DNA from: Tuctoria greenei
Lineage: Eukaryota > Streptophyta > Magnoliopsida > Poales > Poaceae
Reading direction: 5' to 3'
NCBI GenBank assembly: GCA_036927565.1
Contig: JAYESD010000005.1
Location: 83,678,301 to 83,742,300, forward strand
DNA: 64,000 bases
The notes beneath the pieces were generated by a model. That model searched no databases. It saw only the letters and a list, made by a program, of their open reading frames with translations, and was not told the origin of the DNA. Position 1 is the first letter of the stretch. Each line of letters starts with the position of its first letter. Position numbers and translations under genes: made by a program. Of this stretch, positions 10,413 through 20,996 are shown one piece after another.

Positions 10413-11455
10413 TGTATGCTTTCCAACTTGACTGCTAATTGCATAGTACTTGGGACTCCAATTCCCGTGAGAGCATGTAGAGATATCCCCAAGTCATCAG
10501 TGACAACATCCAGATCCTCACCTTCTTCTAATTCCAGCACAAAAATTGATTTGTTACTGCATTTATGATCTGGTGAGTATTTTTCAGTACAGTTGTAACA
10601 TTCACCATTAGCTCTCTTCATAGCCAACTCCTCCTGTGATAATTTTCTGAATCTGGGTCTTGAAGATGCTGATGAGCCTTGAAAAGAATGAGTATTACTT
10701 GCTGGCACCTGTTGGCTGGTCTGTTTTTGACTGCTGCGAGTATAGCCCTTGGACCACCTTGATCTGTCTTCAAAAACAGACCCCAACCGTTGTTCATACG
10801 CCCTCGCAAGACTCATAGCAGTTTGTAGGTTGGCTGGAGCTTGTAATTCAACATCAGTTCTCAACGGCTGTCCTAACCCGGCAGTGAAGAGATTAATTTG
10901 ATGTGCCACTAGCAAGTCCTCACAACGACACAACAAGGCCAAAAATTGACGCTTGTAGTCTTCCACTGATCCGGTCCTATGTAAATCCTTCAATTCAGCC
11001 AGGGCATTGGTCCTAATTGGGGGACCAAAACGCAAATTAACAAAATCTGCGAATCTATGCCATGATAGAATTCCATGATCACGCTCTAGGGTGTAATACC
11101 ATTGAGCAGCCACCCCAACAAGATGAAGAGACGTCAGCCAAACTTTATCTTCCGCCATAGTTCTCATCCCCCGAAAATATGACTCACACTTGGTGAGCCA
11201 TGTCAGGGGGTCTGACTCCCCGTCGTAGCTTGGGAAGTTCACCTTGGGAAAACGGTGTTGCTGCTGACGATCATCGCCAAAGCCTGTCCTACTGGAGCGG
11301 TCATCCTCTGGGCGCCTCTGAACCCCCTGAACGGGGCCCTCAATATTGCCCTGGTCTTCAGTACGAGCAATCCGGCGATCATGTGCATCTAGTCTTGTAT
11401 TCACCGTGGCCATCTGTGCGAGAAGGCGGTCCAACTTCTGGGGATCTGTCAACAC
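10409..11455 (-). pseudogene. Gypsy gag (inner Gypsy, about 348 aa)
   Basis: Retrotransposon gag with FPKVNFPSYDGESDPLTWL, YYTLERDHGILSWHRF and VEDYKRQFLALLCRCEDL, then a basic linker and a CCHC-like knuckle, CYNCTEKYSPDHKC. The open frame begins with a non-ATG codon. The nearest upstream ATG (about 11,494-11,496) is out of frame by one base, so the N-terminus is frameshifted. Gag would form the particle that packages the element RNA. Confidence 0.9.
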
Positions 11456-11522
11456 AGCGATCTCAGGATCGGTTTCAACACGGCCATGGTGGCAGGGTGT
11501 CGAACAGTCCCTGATACCAAAT

Positions 11523-11959
11523 TGTGATGAACCCTTCTCTTAGGGTGTGCGCAGGGGTGAGCAGAGCAGTAGATGCGATTGGGAGTTTGAGCGTAATGGG
11601 TATCTGGAAGAACAGATGGAGTTGTCGCCTGGGCTGGGAGCTGATCCAGCCAGGGTGACCAAGAAAAAGATCCAGATAGGGTTTATTTTATTTTCCTGAT
11701 ACCTATTACAATGCTACCTGGCAGCCTTTATAGAACAGGTGTCGGTTTATTGACCCAAATCGATTTTGTTATCAATCCTTCTAAAACAGAACACAATAAC
11801 TAAAAACAGGTTTTATTCTATCTTAATAGATATTATTCCATCTAACAGATTCATTTCCATCCCTTCTGGCGCCTGAGATATTATTCCATCTAGCAGATTT
11901 ATTTCCATCTATCCCTTCTGGCGCCTAGATATTGGCGTCCATAGAAGGAATCCATGACA
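11523..11959 (-). repeat. 5' LTR of inner Gypsy (437 bp)
   Basis: Runs from TGTGATGAACCC to CATGACA. The primer site follows at 11,508-11,520, reading TGGTATCAGGGAC on the element strand. It contains a local duplication of TATTCCATCTA (about 11,830 and 11,881). Confidence 0.94.
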
Positions 11960-11964
11960 ACCGA

Positions 11965-12294
11965 TTAGCCATGGCAATGGATCTTCGGAGCCATCATATG
12001 AAGGGAAGACCAGCTTGTGATGACTTTTGACAGCAACAACTATGTCCCTATTGTGGTTCATGGAACTCCCTTTTAGCTCCCTTGTTGCTGTTTTCTAAGA
12101 CTTCAGTTGAAGTTGATTGACAGCAACATACAGGCGACTCTAATCTCCCTTGATGGTGGTGAATTCTGCCTCGATTCCTCCCATGGTCTTCTTCATGGAG
12201 GATATCTCACCAAGCAAGGTGGACATGGCAGTCGCAATCTCATTGAAGATGGCGGCCTACGTCGCTGGGATCGACCACGGCTATGGATACCAGA
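11965..12294 (-). pseudogene. Gag of the outermost Gypsy (5' part) and its leader
   Basis: The minus strand reads KLVFPSYDGSEDPLPWL next to the inner-element target site at 11,960-11,964, exactly joining the gag part at 1-802. The leader runs to a primer site at 12,281-12,292 (TGGTATCCATAG on the element strand), which abuts an LTR starting at 12,295. Confidence 0.85.
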
Positions 12295-12491
12295 TGTTAT
12301 GGCGTAGAGGAGAATTAAGGCAAAGTGCGCAGAGAACCAAGTACTCGTCCTCCTAGAGGCTCTGAGTAATTTGATTCCTGCCTTTTGCTTTATTGATCAC
12401 GTACAGGCCTTATAAATATTCATGGCCGCTTACAGTTGTTACATAGGACTCTCTTTATTGACTCTGACTAGGACTCTTTATTGACTCTGAC
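12295..12491 (-). repeat. 5' LTR of outermost Gypsy, part 1
   Basis: Starts TGTTATGGCGTAG next to a primer site. It is cut by a hAT-like element at 12,492 and probably resumes at 14,200. Its far end could not be fixed, and its 3' partner lies outside the window. Confidence 0.65.
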
Positions 12492-14199
12492 CAGTGTTGT
12501 CCAGGCGTCGCCTAGGGGGCGCCTAGGCGCCCGGTCGCTTCAGGCCGGACGCCATGCCTCATCGCCTCGCCTGGAACGGTCCAGGCACCCGATTGGGACG
12601 CCTTGGCGTCGCCTGGCACCTTGACGTCACGTCCAGCGGACGCCCAGGGGTGCCGGCCAACCGGGGCAGGGGGGGCCAGTGAAGCGGAGGAGTTGGAGAG
12701 GGAGCCCAGCGAGCAAAGGCGTTGGACGATGGCCGGTGGAGATGGTGCACAGTGGGACGACTTCACCATTGCGCCAGCCCTGTCCATCTAAGGAGTCTGA
12801 GAGATGAAAAGATTTCTAGGGTTAAAGCATATTGGGCCTGTTGGGCCCAATAACTCACGTCCTCACATCCGCGCCGCCACCTCTCATGCTCCGTCTCCGT
12901 CCTCTGATCCCCTTCCCTACCTCCGCTCGGGTGCTGGCCTCCGCTCCTGCTCCTGGTCTGTTCGCCACCGGCTATGCTCGTCTCTCCTCCTGCGTTGCGC
13001 TTCCCCTAGCCTGTGCTCGCATGTCCCCTGCTCGTCTTCTCCTCCTGCGCCTGCCCCTGACCTGCACCCCCGGCCTGCCCCTGCCCCCTCGGCACCTAGG
13101 CGTCAAGTCGGGCGCTGTCGAAGTGTTAATGTGACACTTCCCCCGCATCTACTAAGGAGCAGCCCGCGGAGGTTCTTGTTCGGCGGGGCTTAGGCCTCAA
13201 ACTAGTGTTCTAGCAGAAGAGTATGAGACAGAGGTTTTTTACGTGGTTCGGGCCGCAAGGAGCATAACACCCCTACTCCACAGGGGATTATATTGCTTGG
13301 TGAGTGTGTATGTGTGTGTATCGGGGATTTTGAGTTTGCCCCTTGTAGCGATGGCGGTCCGGGCCTTTTATAACCAAGACCGGACGCCTTACAAGTGGGG
13401 TGCTAGGGCCCGACAGGTGGTCCCAGGGCGATCTTATCCTAAAGATTTAAGGCTTATCGCATAAGCTTCCTCTGAGGGTGGCAGTGGAGACTCGTCGTCT
13501 TGCCACCTCCCTTGTCAGTAGCCCACGCGCCGTTGCTGACGGTGGCAGAAGGTGTCCCGTCAGCTTATCTTGTTGCTGCAAGCTACCCACTTGGCTGAGT
13601 GAGATAGGCCTGCAGCGCCTTCACTGTGATGCGATTGGTCATAGCGGTCCTCTGACCAATAGCGTGCTCCGCGTCGTGCACCGGAGGTGGGTGTGGATCT
13701 TCGCTTGACTTGAGCGGTGCGCACCATCTTTTAAATCCCGCACCTTACCCGTCTGGGGCGAGCTGCGGGACACGTGGCGGTGTCGGGGCAGGTCCCTGCT
13801 GGGGGAGGCCAGCCCCAGCCCTTCGTGACGCGTGGCAGCTACGATGCTCCCCAGGGTACGTGGCAGCTCCGCGCCTTTCCCTGAGGGGGAAGGGTGCTTG
13901 GTCCGGTGCTCCAGGCTACGTGGCAGATCCGGAGCTCTCCGCTGAAGGTTGGGCGAGGTCTCGTCTCAACGCGTGGTGTCCTGGGTGTCGTCTTTCCTGA
14001 GGGTCCAAATCCCGTCTTCCGGTCCCGCGTGGCATCACCGGGGCCGGACCATGAGGGAGGCTGAGGCTGAGGCTGAGGCTCCTTCGGGATACGTGGCACC
14101 GTCGGACATGCCCTGGTGTCTTCATCTTGTGTGTGAGGGTACCCCGTCTGCAGGGTACCGATAGGCGCCTAGGCGTCCAGGCGTGGATTTACAACCCTG
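12492..14199. mobile_element. hAT-like non-autonomous element carrying a solo LTR
   Basis: Begins CAGTGTTGT and ends ACAACCCTG, imperfect inverted ends of hAT type. It is flanked by related 8-mers ACTCTGAC (12,484-12,491) and ACCCAGAC (14,200-14,207), 6 of 8 matching. Both ends carry clustered GGCGCCTAGGCG-type subterminal repeats. Without the inserted solo LTR it is about 655 bp. No transposase is seen. Confidence 0.68.
13116..14163 (-). repeat. Solo LTR (1,048 bp) with G-box-like tandem repeats
   Basis: Starts TGTCGAAGTGTT and ends GGGTACCGATA on the plus strand. Perfect 5-bp duplication GGCGC at 13,111-13,115 and 14,164-14,168. Same family as 38,409-39,446 and, in reverse orientation, 20,997 onward. 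The section 13,760-14,110 repeats units containing ACGTGGCA or CGCGTGGC. Confidence 0.9.
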
Positions 14200-15390
14200 A
14201 CCCAGACTACGATTGTTTCCTAAACTAAGTAGGACTCGTACTCTCAACTAAACTGACTTGGACTCCTTTATTCCATAACTGGCTGAAACTTCCCAATTTA
14301 CCTAAACTGACCTTGACTCCTTTGCCTGACTCGTAATTAATACTTTCCAATTATTAATTATCTTCAATTGGGTGCCCCTTCTTTGGCCTACGACTGTATG
14401 TCCTGCCAAAGAAGGCATCCACAAAATCTTGACTCGCAGTTGACCTTCTTTGACATTTTCAGATCCAGTCTGGCACACCAAGCCTGGCTGGCCCCTTCTT
14501 TCCACTTGACCCAACACCCCTACCAGATCAGGCCCACAAGGCCCAGTTCGGTCCATCAAGCCCAGCAAGGTCTCTTCCTCTAATTCTCTCTTCACCAAAA
14601 AGAGGTCCATTTGAGCCCACCCGGAACACGCAGATGGGCCATGCTTCCTCCTCTCTTTTCTTCCTCCCAGACTCATCTTGGATCCTCTTGCCCACGTGAT
14701 CAAACTGATTGGGTCAACACACGTGTTGCAGGCCCAACTCGGCCCAGTATTCCCCCTGTGAAGGCGTGAAGCTCAACATCTTCCTGCCGAAGATAAGCAT
14801 CAATCGATCGATGCACAACTCAGCACTGCATCAGCTGCCGCACCAGACGACCCCAGTCGCGCGCCGCCCAAGAACGCGCTTAGCTTCATCGCCACCGAAA
14901 CCGGATTGGCTTGGACCCTCGAAGCACCGCGGTCTCCTAGGTCTGCACGACTCCAGCACCTGTGCTAGGCCTTCGTCGGACCAACTCGCGTGATTTTTGG
15001 CGCACTAGCTCACAGTTTGGAATCATGCCACGCCTTTGCTCGAACTCCAGCCGACACTGTGCCTCGCGCCATTGCTCGATCTCCCGCTGAGACCCCGCCC
15101 AATTCTTGAGTCCCACTATGTCAGTTTTCGGCTCCCCGCGTGAGCCGCTACTGGCTCTCCCATCACGTTTTGATCGAAGTCGCAGCCCGCCGCCCTCCTT
15201 GTCCTTTTGCCTCTGGCAGCCCCGCCTTCAGCCACAGTGTCGGGTGATCCATCAAGACGAACCAGCACGCCACACGAAGCCCGTCTCTCCCATATCTGTG
15301 CGCACCTTCTGCGTTGTGTGGATGGCTACCCCCAGGAGCAATTCCTCCCAAGAGCAGGACCTAATCAGGCAATCTAGCTCTGATGCCAAT
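14200..15390. other. Unresolved retroelement DNA, no gene
   Basis: 14,200-14,350 looks like the continuation of the LTR begun at 12,295 (repeated GGACTC phrases). 14,350-15,390 holds GC-rich sequence without a convincing reading frame. A G-rich tract on the minus strand near 14,750 (AGGGGGAAT) could be a polypurine tract, and 15,377-15,388 is a primer site for the LTR at 15,391. Confidence 0.5.
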
Positions 15391-15605
15391 TGTTGGAACT
15401 CCGAACACAATAAACTCGAAATTTCTCTTCTAAGTTACTTGATTTATTCCCTAGGATCTCCCAGATATATATAGACTTCTACAGATCCGAAAATAGTCTT
15501 AAATCTATTTAGGACTCTTTAAAATACTTGGACTCAAACTCTATCTCTTACCTAATTTGGACTCTCCTACCCTATTATCTTCTAGAAAACATTATTAACT
15601 CAACA
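15391..15605 (-). repeat. 5' LTR of a minus-strand element (215 bp)
   Basis: Starts TGTTGGAACTCC and ends AACTCAACA. Directly left of it, the minus strand reads TGGCATCAGAGC, a good tRNA primer site. The matching 3' LTR was not found. 15,606-15,786 shows nothing recognisable. Confidence 0.68.
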
Positions 15606-15786
15606 AAGTTTATGAGTGCAGAACATAAACTATCGACTTAGTTCATATTGGTACAAAGAATATTGGCTATACATTCATGGAACGAATAATGGCTCAAGAA
15701 AAAATGATAATCCGATACTACAAAGCAACTATAGATAGATAGCACCGATGCAGAATCATAAATTGGAAGTACACAAAAAAGATAAT

Positions 15787-17210
15787 TGCAAGAGATAATA
15801 GATTGTGTGTAATGGGTGGATGTATTGCATTATGGCTCTAGGCCGATATATGTATTGTAGCCCAGGGTAACGAAACAGAATTGGGTAGAGACTGCAACTC
15901 CGACAGTGTGGTCATGGCAGACGAAGATGTGGTGGAACCAGCAGACAAAAGTGGCAACGCGGGTAGTCTGAAGAAGCATGGCGACGATGCTTGAGGTAGC
16001 CGAAGGAGAACCATCAACTTCACGAAGACCATGCACGCGGACGATTGGGGTCGTCGGTGCATAAAACAATGATGAAGATGCAGCAAGGGGCACAATAAAC
16101 AGAGTCGTGCCTGAAAGGGCGCTGCTCAAGTCCGTGGCAACCACAGGAGGTGGTGTGATGGCCCGAGGAGGCGATGCATCGGCAACCCAAAGCTTAGAGG
16201 CGGCGTACGCGGCCTCGACGTTGCCATGCGAACGACCAACTTATCGAAGGAGTGGTACGCTTGAAAACGCTACGATGTCGCACAAGTGGAGCCATGCGAC
16301 CCATACTGATTGGACAACACCATGGACATGTTGGAGGCGATGCCGAGGACATCTCGGCAGTGGCGATGATGAAGCCGACTCGAAGACGTGCGATAAAGGT
16401 AGCCACACAACAATGCATCAAGGCATCCCTTGAACACCGAACGCCCAATTTTACAGCACGGGTTGGGGACAAAGCACACGCCAGAGTAGTTGATGCCTAT
16501 GCCGGAGAAGAGAAGTGCGATGTGACAGCGGATGGGCAGCGCAACCTAGATCAGTGATGTAGTAAAAAAAAGGACGAGCAACAATAGTAGGAGAAACTTC
16601 TGCATAGATCACTGTTTGTGTAGCCTAACCCCAATCTCCATTTCTTCTTTCTTCTCCAGCCGTGGTCAACCGAAGGGGGTGGGGGGGGGGGGGGGGGGGG
16701 GATTTAGAGAAATCATGGGCTGACCCTGAGGCAGTGGTGTTGCTGTGCGAGTCACATGTGTGTCTCAGGCCATGCTGGTTCGCACCGTCAATAGTGGTAG
16801 GCCTTCCTGCCGGTGAGATGGGTACCGCAGAGGCGGCGCATCGCCAGACACCAACCTTGTGATGAGGCCACGACGCCCCGGCATATGAAGGCCCACGGCC
16901 AAGCCAAGCAGAACAGTTCTTGGCAAAAAATATAGTCCTCTGATTATGCTGCATACACTGCAGCGATGAGGACAGCTGGATCGAATAAAATCCACCGCAA
17001 AAGGGGCGCTGCTCCCAGCGGAGATCGATCTCCTTGAGGGCGCGTGGTGTGGAAGCAAGCGATGGCTAGGGTTAAGTCATAGGATCGTAGCCCTCTGCCC
17101 CTCTCTGATGCCATGTAAGAGATAATAGGTTTGTGTATAATGGGTGGATGTATTGCATTGTGGCTCTCGGCCAATATATGTCGAGTATAAGAGACTTGGG
17201 TGGCAAGGCA
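15787..17210 (-). mobile_element. Putative TRIM-like element with about 95-bp terminal repeats
   Basis: 15,787-15,877 and 17,114-17,210 share about 70 well-matched bases (AAGAGATAATAG, then ATGGGTGGATGTATTGCATT). The minus-strand primer site TGGCATCAGAGAG lies at 17,101-17,113 beside the right repeat. The 1.2-kb inside has only short unassignable frames and a run of 21 G at 16,681-16,701. No target duplication or polypurine tract was found, so the class is tentative. It interrupts the intron of the NIPP1-like gene at right. Confidence 0.55.
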
Positions 17211-17508
17211 CTGTTCGATATATATGGCAGTCTACGAAATGTATATCTAAACTACCAAATTTAATCTAATAATAATGGTACATCATTTCAATCTTTCCTA
17301 TATGTCCATCTAAAAGTGAAAGAATGACAAAGTCAGGAGATATGTCGGAACAGCATCAGACAACAAATTATTACTAAGAACAGAACATATTATTCTGCTA
17401 GTGTCTACCACTCAGGTAACATATACTCGCTAAAGAAAGCTGCCACACTACCAAATGCATGAAAACAACAAAGTAGAATCGCAAGTGGTCAAACATGAGG
17501 ATTCTAAC

Positions 17509-18077
17509 CTTCCATTCCTGTGTGGAATAACAGCGGCATGCTGACGTGACACAGACTGATGGTCCAACACGAAATCACAAGCAGGCACCTGCCTCCCAAA
17601 TATATGCCTCCTCTTGTCCAGATTGATCCTGTCAATAACCTCTCCATCCTTTAACACATCAAGATAGTAAACCCCAGGGCGCGGCTCAACTGCCCAGTCT
17701 GGAGGTTGCCACGTTGACTGCCCTCCACCAACCTGTGTCCCAACATGGCCGGGAGCAACAACATCTTGACCTGTAACCCTTGAGCTGGCGCCTTGTGGAC
17801 TTTGGAGATTCGACCCTGGAACCAAAGTGGAATTATGTCCCAGTGTCACTGGAGCCGGTGGCCCTTTGGCTGTTCTTGCAGCTGCAGGTGCATTTGTTGT
17901 GCTAGACCCAGACTTCACCAAGAAGGGCTCCAATGTTTGTGCCTTCTTGAAGCGGTCAAGACCACCCCGGTACATCCCTCCAGACCTTTCAGCTACCAGC
18001 ACTTCCGATTCAGTTCTCTGCCACTCCAAATCCAGTTGCTGATATGACACAGGAAAGGTGAGCTTGTCCAAGTTGTC
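17509..18077 (-). pseudogene. Plant NIPP1-like FHA gene, exon 2 (5' UTR plus N-terminal coding)
   Basis: NIPP1-type proteins are nuclear regulators of protein phosphatase 1 and splicing factors. They use an FHA domain to bind phosphothreonine. The exon starts after an AG acceptor at 18,078-18,079. The start ATG is at 17,973-17,975 (MYRGGLDRFKKAQ), and the frame runs about 155 codons to the beginning of the FHA domain: WQPPDWAVEPRPGVYYL, then RRHIFGRQVPACDF, DHQSVSRQHAA and PHRNG. The FHA residues GR, S and H are visible. The exon ends at 17,509 with a good GT donor. The remaining FHA strands and the C-terminus are absent from the window to the left, where transposons begin. Either it is a truncated copy, or the gene has a transposon-filled intron reaching beyond position 1. 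Confidence 0.85.
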
Positions 18078-18513
18078 CTGTGGATAAGTTACATCTATTA
18101 GTAACAACATACATAAAGAAAAAATTGCAACCAAATCAATGGCGAATACTACAATAGGTTACAGAGACACGGGGGACTGGTGAGCTTGCCCAAGTTGTCC
18201 TGCGGATAAGTTACATCGAATTAGTAACAGCATACATAAAGAAAAATTCGCAACCAAATCAATGGCGAATACTGCGATAAGTTACATAGAATTAGTAACA
18301 GCATATATAAAGAAAAAAATTGCAATAAATTAATGGCGAATACAAGTGCCAGGATTTGACGAGGGACATAGCAGAGGCGGACAGAGCAATAGGGCGAGCG
18401 CAGCCGCTCTACCAAACGCCAGCGGAGAGACTCCTCCCCGGAGATGAAAATTCCCTCCTAATCCCCATCCCCGATTAGGCTGAAATCTCCCCGTCGGCGC
18501 CCTCGCCGCCGGG

Positions 18514-18544
<31 letters not shown>

Positions 18545-18555
18545 TCACCGCTCAC
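18078..18555 (-). other. Intron 1 of NIPP1-like gene with duplicated acceptor region
   Basis: Bounded by a GT donor (18,554-18,555) and AG acceptor (18,078-18,079). A unit covering the acceptor and exon start (GGTGAGCTTG..CCAAGTTGTCC) at about 18,057-18,175 is repeated at about 18,178-18,290, with a third, shorter copy to about 18,345. A run of 28 G lies at 18,517-18,544, close to the donor. Confidence 0.75.
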
Positions 18556-18655
18556 CTGAGGACGAGGCGCTGTTCCCACGGGGCTGCCTCCGCCTTGCCG
18601 CACTGATGTGTGATGCCTTCTGGGAGTCCCTCTGTGGCAGCGGAAGCAAGGACGG
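18556..18655 (-). other. Exon 1 (5' UTR) of NIPP1-like gene
   Basis: Inferred from the CTCAG|GTGAG donor at 18,556/18,555 and the acceptor at 18,078. It has no long open frame. Related sequence recurs at about 19,840-19,912 and 23,410-23,500 as part of a tandem duplication. The transcription start is not known. Confidence 0.5.
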
Positions 18656-19564
18656 AGTAAATTCAGCCGAATCCAAATTTCAAATGGAAAAACGCAAAGT
18701 CATTAGAGCCAAGAATATTCAGCATTTATCATGCTCATTAATCCTGCTTATCAGTTATCTATATAATTTGTCACTTACAAAATTTTGATCCATATTTATC
18801 TTTCATGATACATAATTTTTATTTTAATGATGTGGCGGATGTATAATATAATGATATTTATACCCTTGAATATAATATAAGTAATTATCATGTTTCAACT
18901 TTTTCATTGATCTGCCGGTTAGTTTCAGGTAATAAATACATATAACCATTATTATATCACGTAATTGTAATTATTCTATATAAATGTTATCATAATTGGA
19001 TTCAGAGTATAAATGTCATTATATTATGTGTCCCACGTCATTAAAATAAAAAAATTATGTGTCACGTCTGCGTGGCGCTAGGATGTCAAAATTATAATCA
19101 AAATTCCGTAAGTATGACAAATTATATATATATATATGTATATATATACATACATATATATATCGCTCATAAAGAGTGTAAATGACTATGAGTCACCTGT
19201 AAAAGGTGGCAAATGTTGAATATCCCCCATTCGAGTCATAGCATCTGGAGCGAACAAAAAATGAACTACTCCTATTTGTGTAACGTCCTCATTTTTTCCA
19301 AGATAATAAATCACGCTTATAACAATAATCACCAATAAATAAGCACACTAGAAAGATTAAAAATATAAATAAAAAAGACTATTAATAAAAACAAAAGAAA
19401 ATTGCCTAAACTCCACCAAGGCCTGGTGCCTTTCGATCAGTTGAACCCGCGCCTTCCTGGCCCATTCTCCTGATCACAGCACTTACCCAACACCTCCCTT
19501 CTTTTTCTTAATTCCAAAATTTCCCATGCATCTCTTCTTCGTCCTCTGACCAAGACAGCAGACC

Positions 19565-19765
19565 ATGTTCTCTCTTTTCTCCCCTGAATGCAAGCAGCAG
19601 CAGCTTGTGAGTGTCATGGCGGCTGCAGCCAGGCATGGCTGCCTCCGAACTCTCTCATTCTCCATTTCGCGCGTGCTTATGCAAGCAGTGAGTCGTCCAC
19701 TTGCGGTCGCAGCCCTTGACGCGCTGCTGAGTCTCGTCTTTGTGCTCCGCGAACCACCATTGTAG
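19565..19765 (+). other. Short open frame in tandem unit 1 (66 aa), unknown
   Basis: Shares readable text with the second copy at about 22,195-22,393 (MAAAARHGCLRTLSFS versus MAAAARHACLRPLSFS). I do not recognise it. Conservation may only reflect recent duplication. Confidence 0.3.
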
Positions 19766-19915
19766 CATTGCGATGACAGAGCCACGTCAGTCGCTAGCCG
19801 ATGACACCGCGGCCAAGCACGGGGCAAGCCGCTGCTAGGTGCTTGCCTCTGCCGTCCTTGCCTCAGCTTCCTTTCTGAGAGTCGCTCTATGGCAGGCCTA
19901 AGGAAAGAGGAGTAA

Positions 19916-20220
19916 GGTCCCCTTTGACAGAGCTTCACGGAGCTGATTTTTATGTAGAATCTCAGAAGCTGTGCCAAACATTATTTTTCAGGAGAAATGA
20001 TTCTTGGCTAATTCTGTGAAGTGATTATCTGAAATGAACTATGGGGCTAGAAGCTGAAAAAAATAGCTTATCCTGATTCTGTGAAGTGATTCTCTATCCT
20101 GATTTTATGAGTTTATTCTAGAGAACCATAGAGAATCTTTTTCAATCACAGAATCACTTCACCAAAGAATCAGAAGTGAATTCAAAGAATCAGCTACGTG
20201 GAGCTCTGCCAAAAGGGGCC
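19916..20220. mobile_element. Tourist-like MITE (305 bp)
   Basis: Ends GGTCCCCTTTGACAGAGCTT and, inverted, GGCCCCTTTTGGCAGAGCTC form terminal inverted repeats. Flanked by TAA (19,913-19,915) and TAC (20,221-20,223), a slightly decayed 3-bp duplication of PIF/Harbinger type. The inside is AT-rich with internal inverted repeats (GTGAAGTGATT). It separates tandem units 1 and 2. Confidence 0.78.
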
Positions 20221-20996
20221 TACATTCAGCCGGCTCTTTGCATACATTCAGCCAAATCCAAATTCAAAACCGAACTCTAAAACCGCAAAGCCATTCGAAC
20301 TAGGAATATTCAACATAATTATGAGTTATCTATATAATTTGTCACCCTTACAAATTTTTCATCATAATTTTTGCCATTCTAACACCAGTAGGCGTGATAC
20401 ATCATTTTTAATTTTAATTATGTGGCAGTCATATAATATAATGACATTTATAGCCTTGAATGTAATTTTAGTAATTAATCATATTTTTAACTCTTTCCTT
20501 TGATCTGGCGGTTAGTTTCAGGTAATAAATACATCTACTCATTATTATATAATGTAATCTTAATTATTCCGTATAAGTAATCATATTTTCTAAAAAATGT
20601 GGTTTGTTACCATAATTAGATTCAGGGTATAAATGCCATTATACTATATGTGTCCTCACGTCATTAAAATGAAAAAAATAACGTGTCACGCTTACTTGGC
20701 GCTAGAATGGTAAAATTATAATCAAAGTTCCATAAGGGTGTCAAATTATATATATACGCTCGTAAGGAGGGTAAATAGCTACGAGTCATTCGTAAAAGTT
20801 TACAAATGCTGAATATCCTCCATTCAGGTCAGAGCAGCGGGAGCGAACCGAAAAATGAACTACCCCTGTTTGTGTAACATCCTTATTTTTTCGCAAAATA
20901 ATAAATCACGCTTATAACAATAATCACCAATAAGCGTGCACACTAGAAAGATTGAAAATATAAATAAAAAAGAATAATAATAAAATAAAAGGATAT

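Larger units (their letters stand above)
808..11959 (-). mobile_element. Reina-like Gypsy chromovirus, with Copia nested in its 3' LTR
   Basis: Terminal repeats start TGTGATGAACCC and end CATGACA on the plus strand. The element is flanked by a perfect 5-bp duplication ACCGA at 803-807 and 11,960-11,964. Reading on the minus strand, order is 5' LTR (11,523-11,959), primer site, gag, protease, RT, RNase H, integrase, chromodomain, polypurine tract, 3' LTR. This is the Gypsy order, and the C-terminal chromodomain plus short LTRs fit the Reina lineage. Without the nested Copia it is about 5.15 kb. It sits inside the gag of a related Gypsy element. All coding parts carry frame breaks, so it is not autonomous now. 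Confidence 0.93.

Noticed and set aside
12804..13193. 129-codon frame near 13 kb as a gene
   Set aside because: Low-complexity text spanning the junction of a hAT element and a solo LTR, so it cannot be an ancestral gene.
17448..18134. 228-codon frame as one FHA protein
   Set aside because: The first 53 codons include intron 1 and the 5' UTR, and the last codons run into the next intron. Only 17,509-17,975 is coding.
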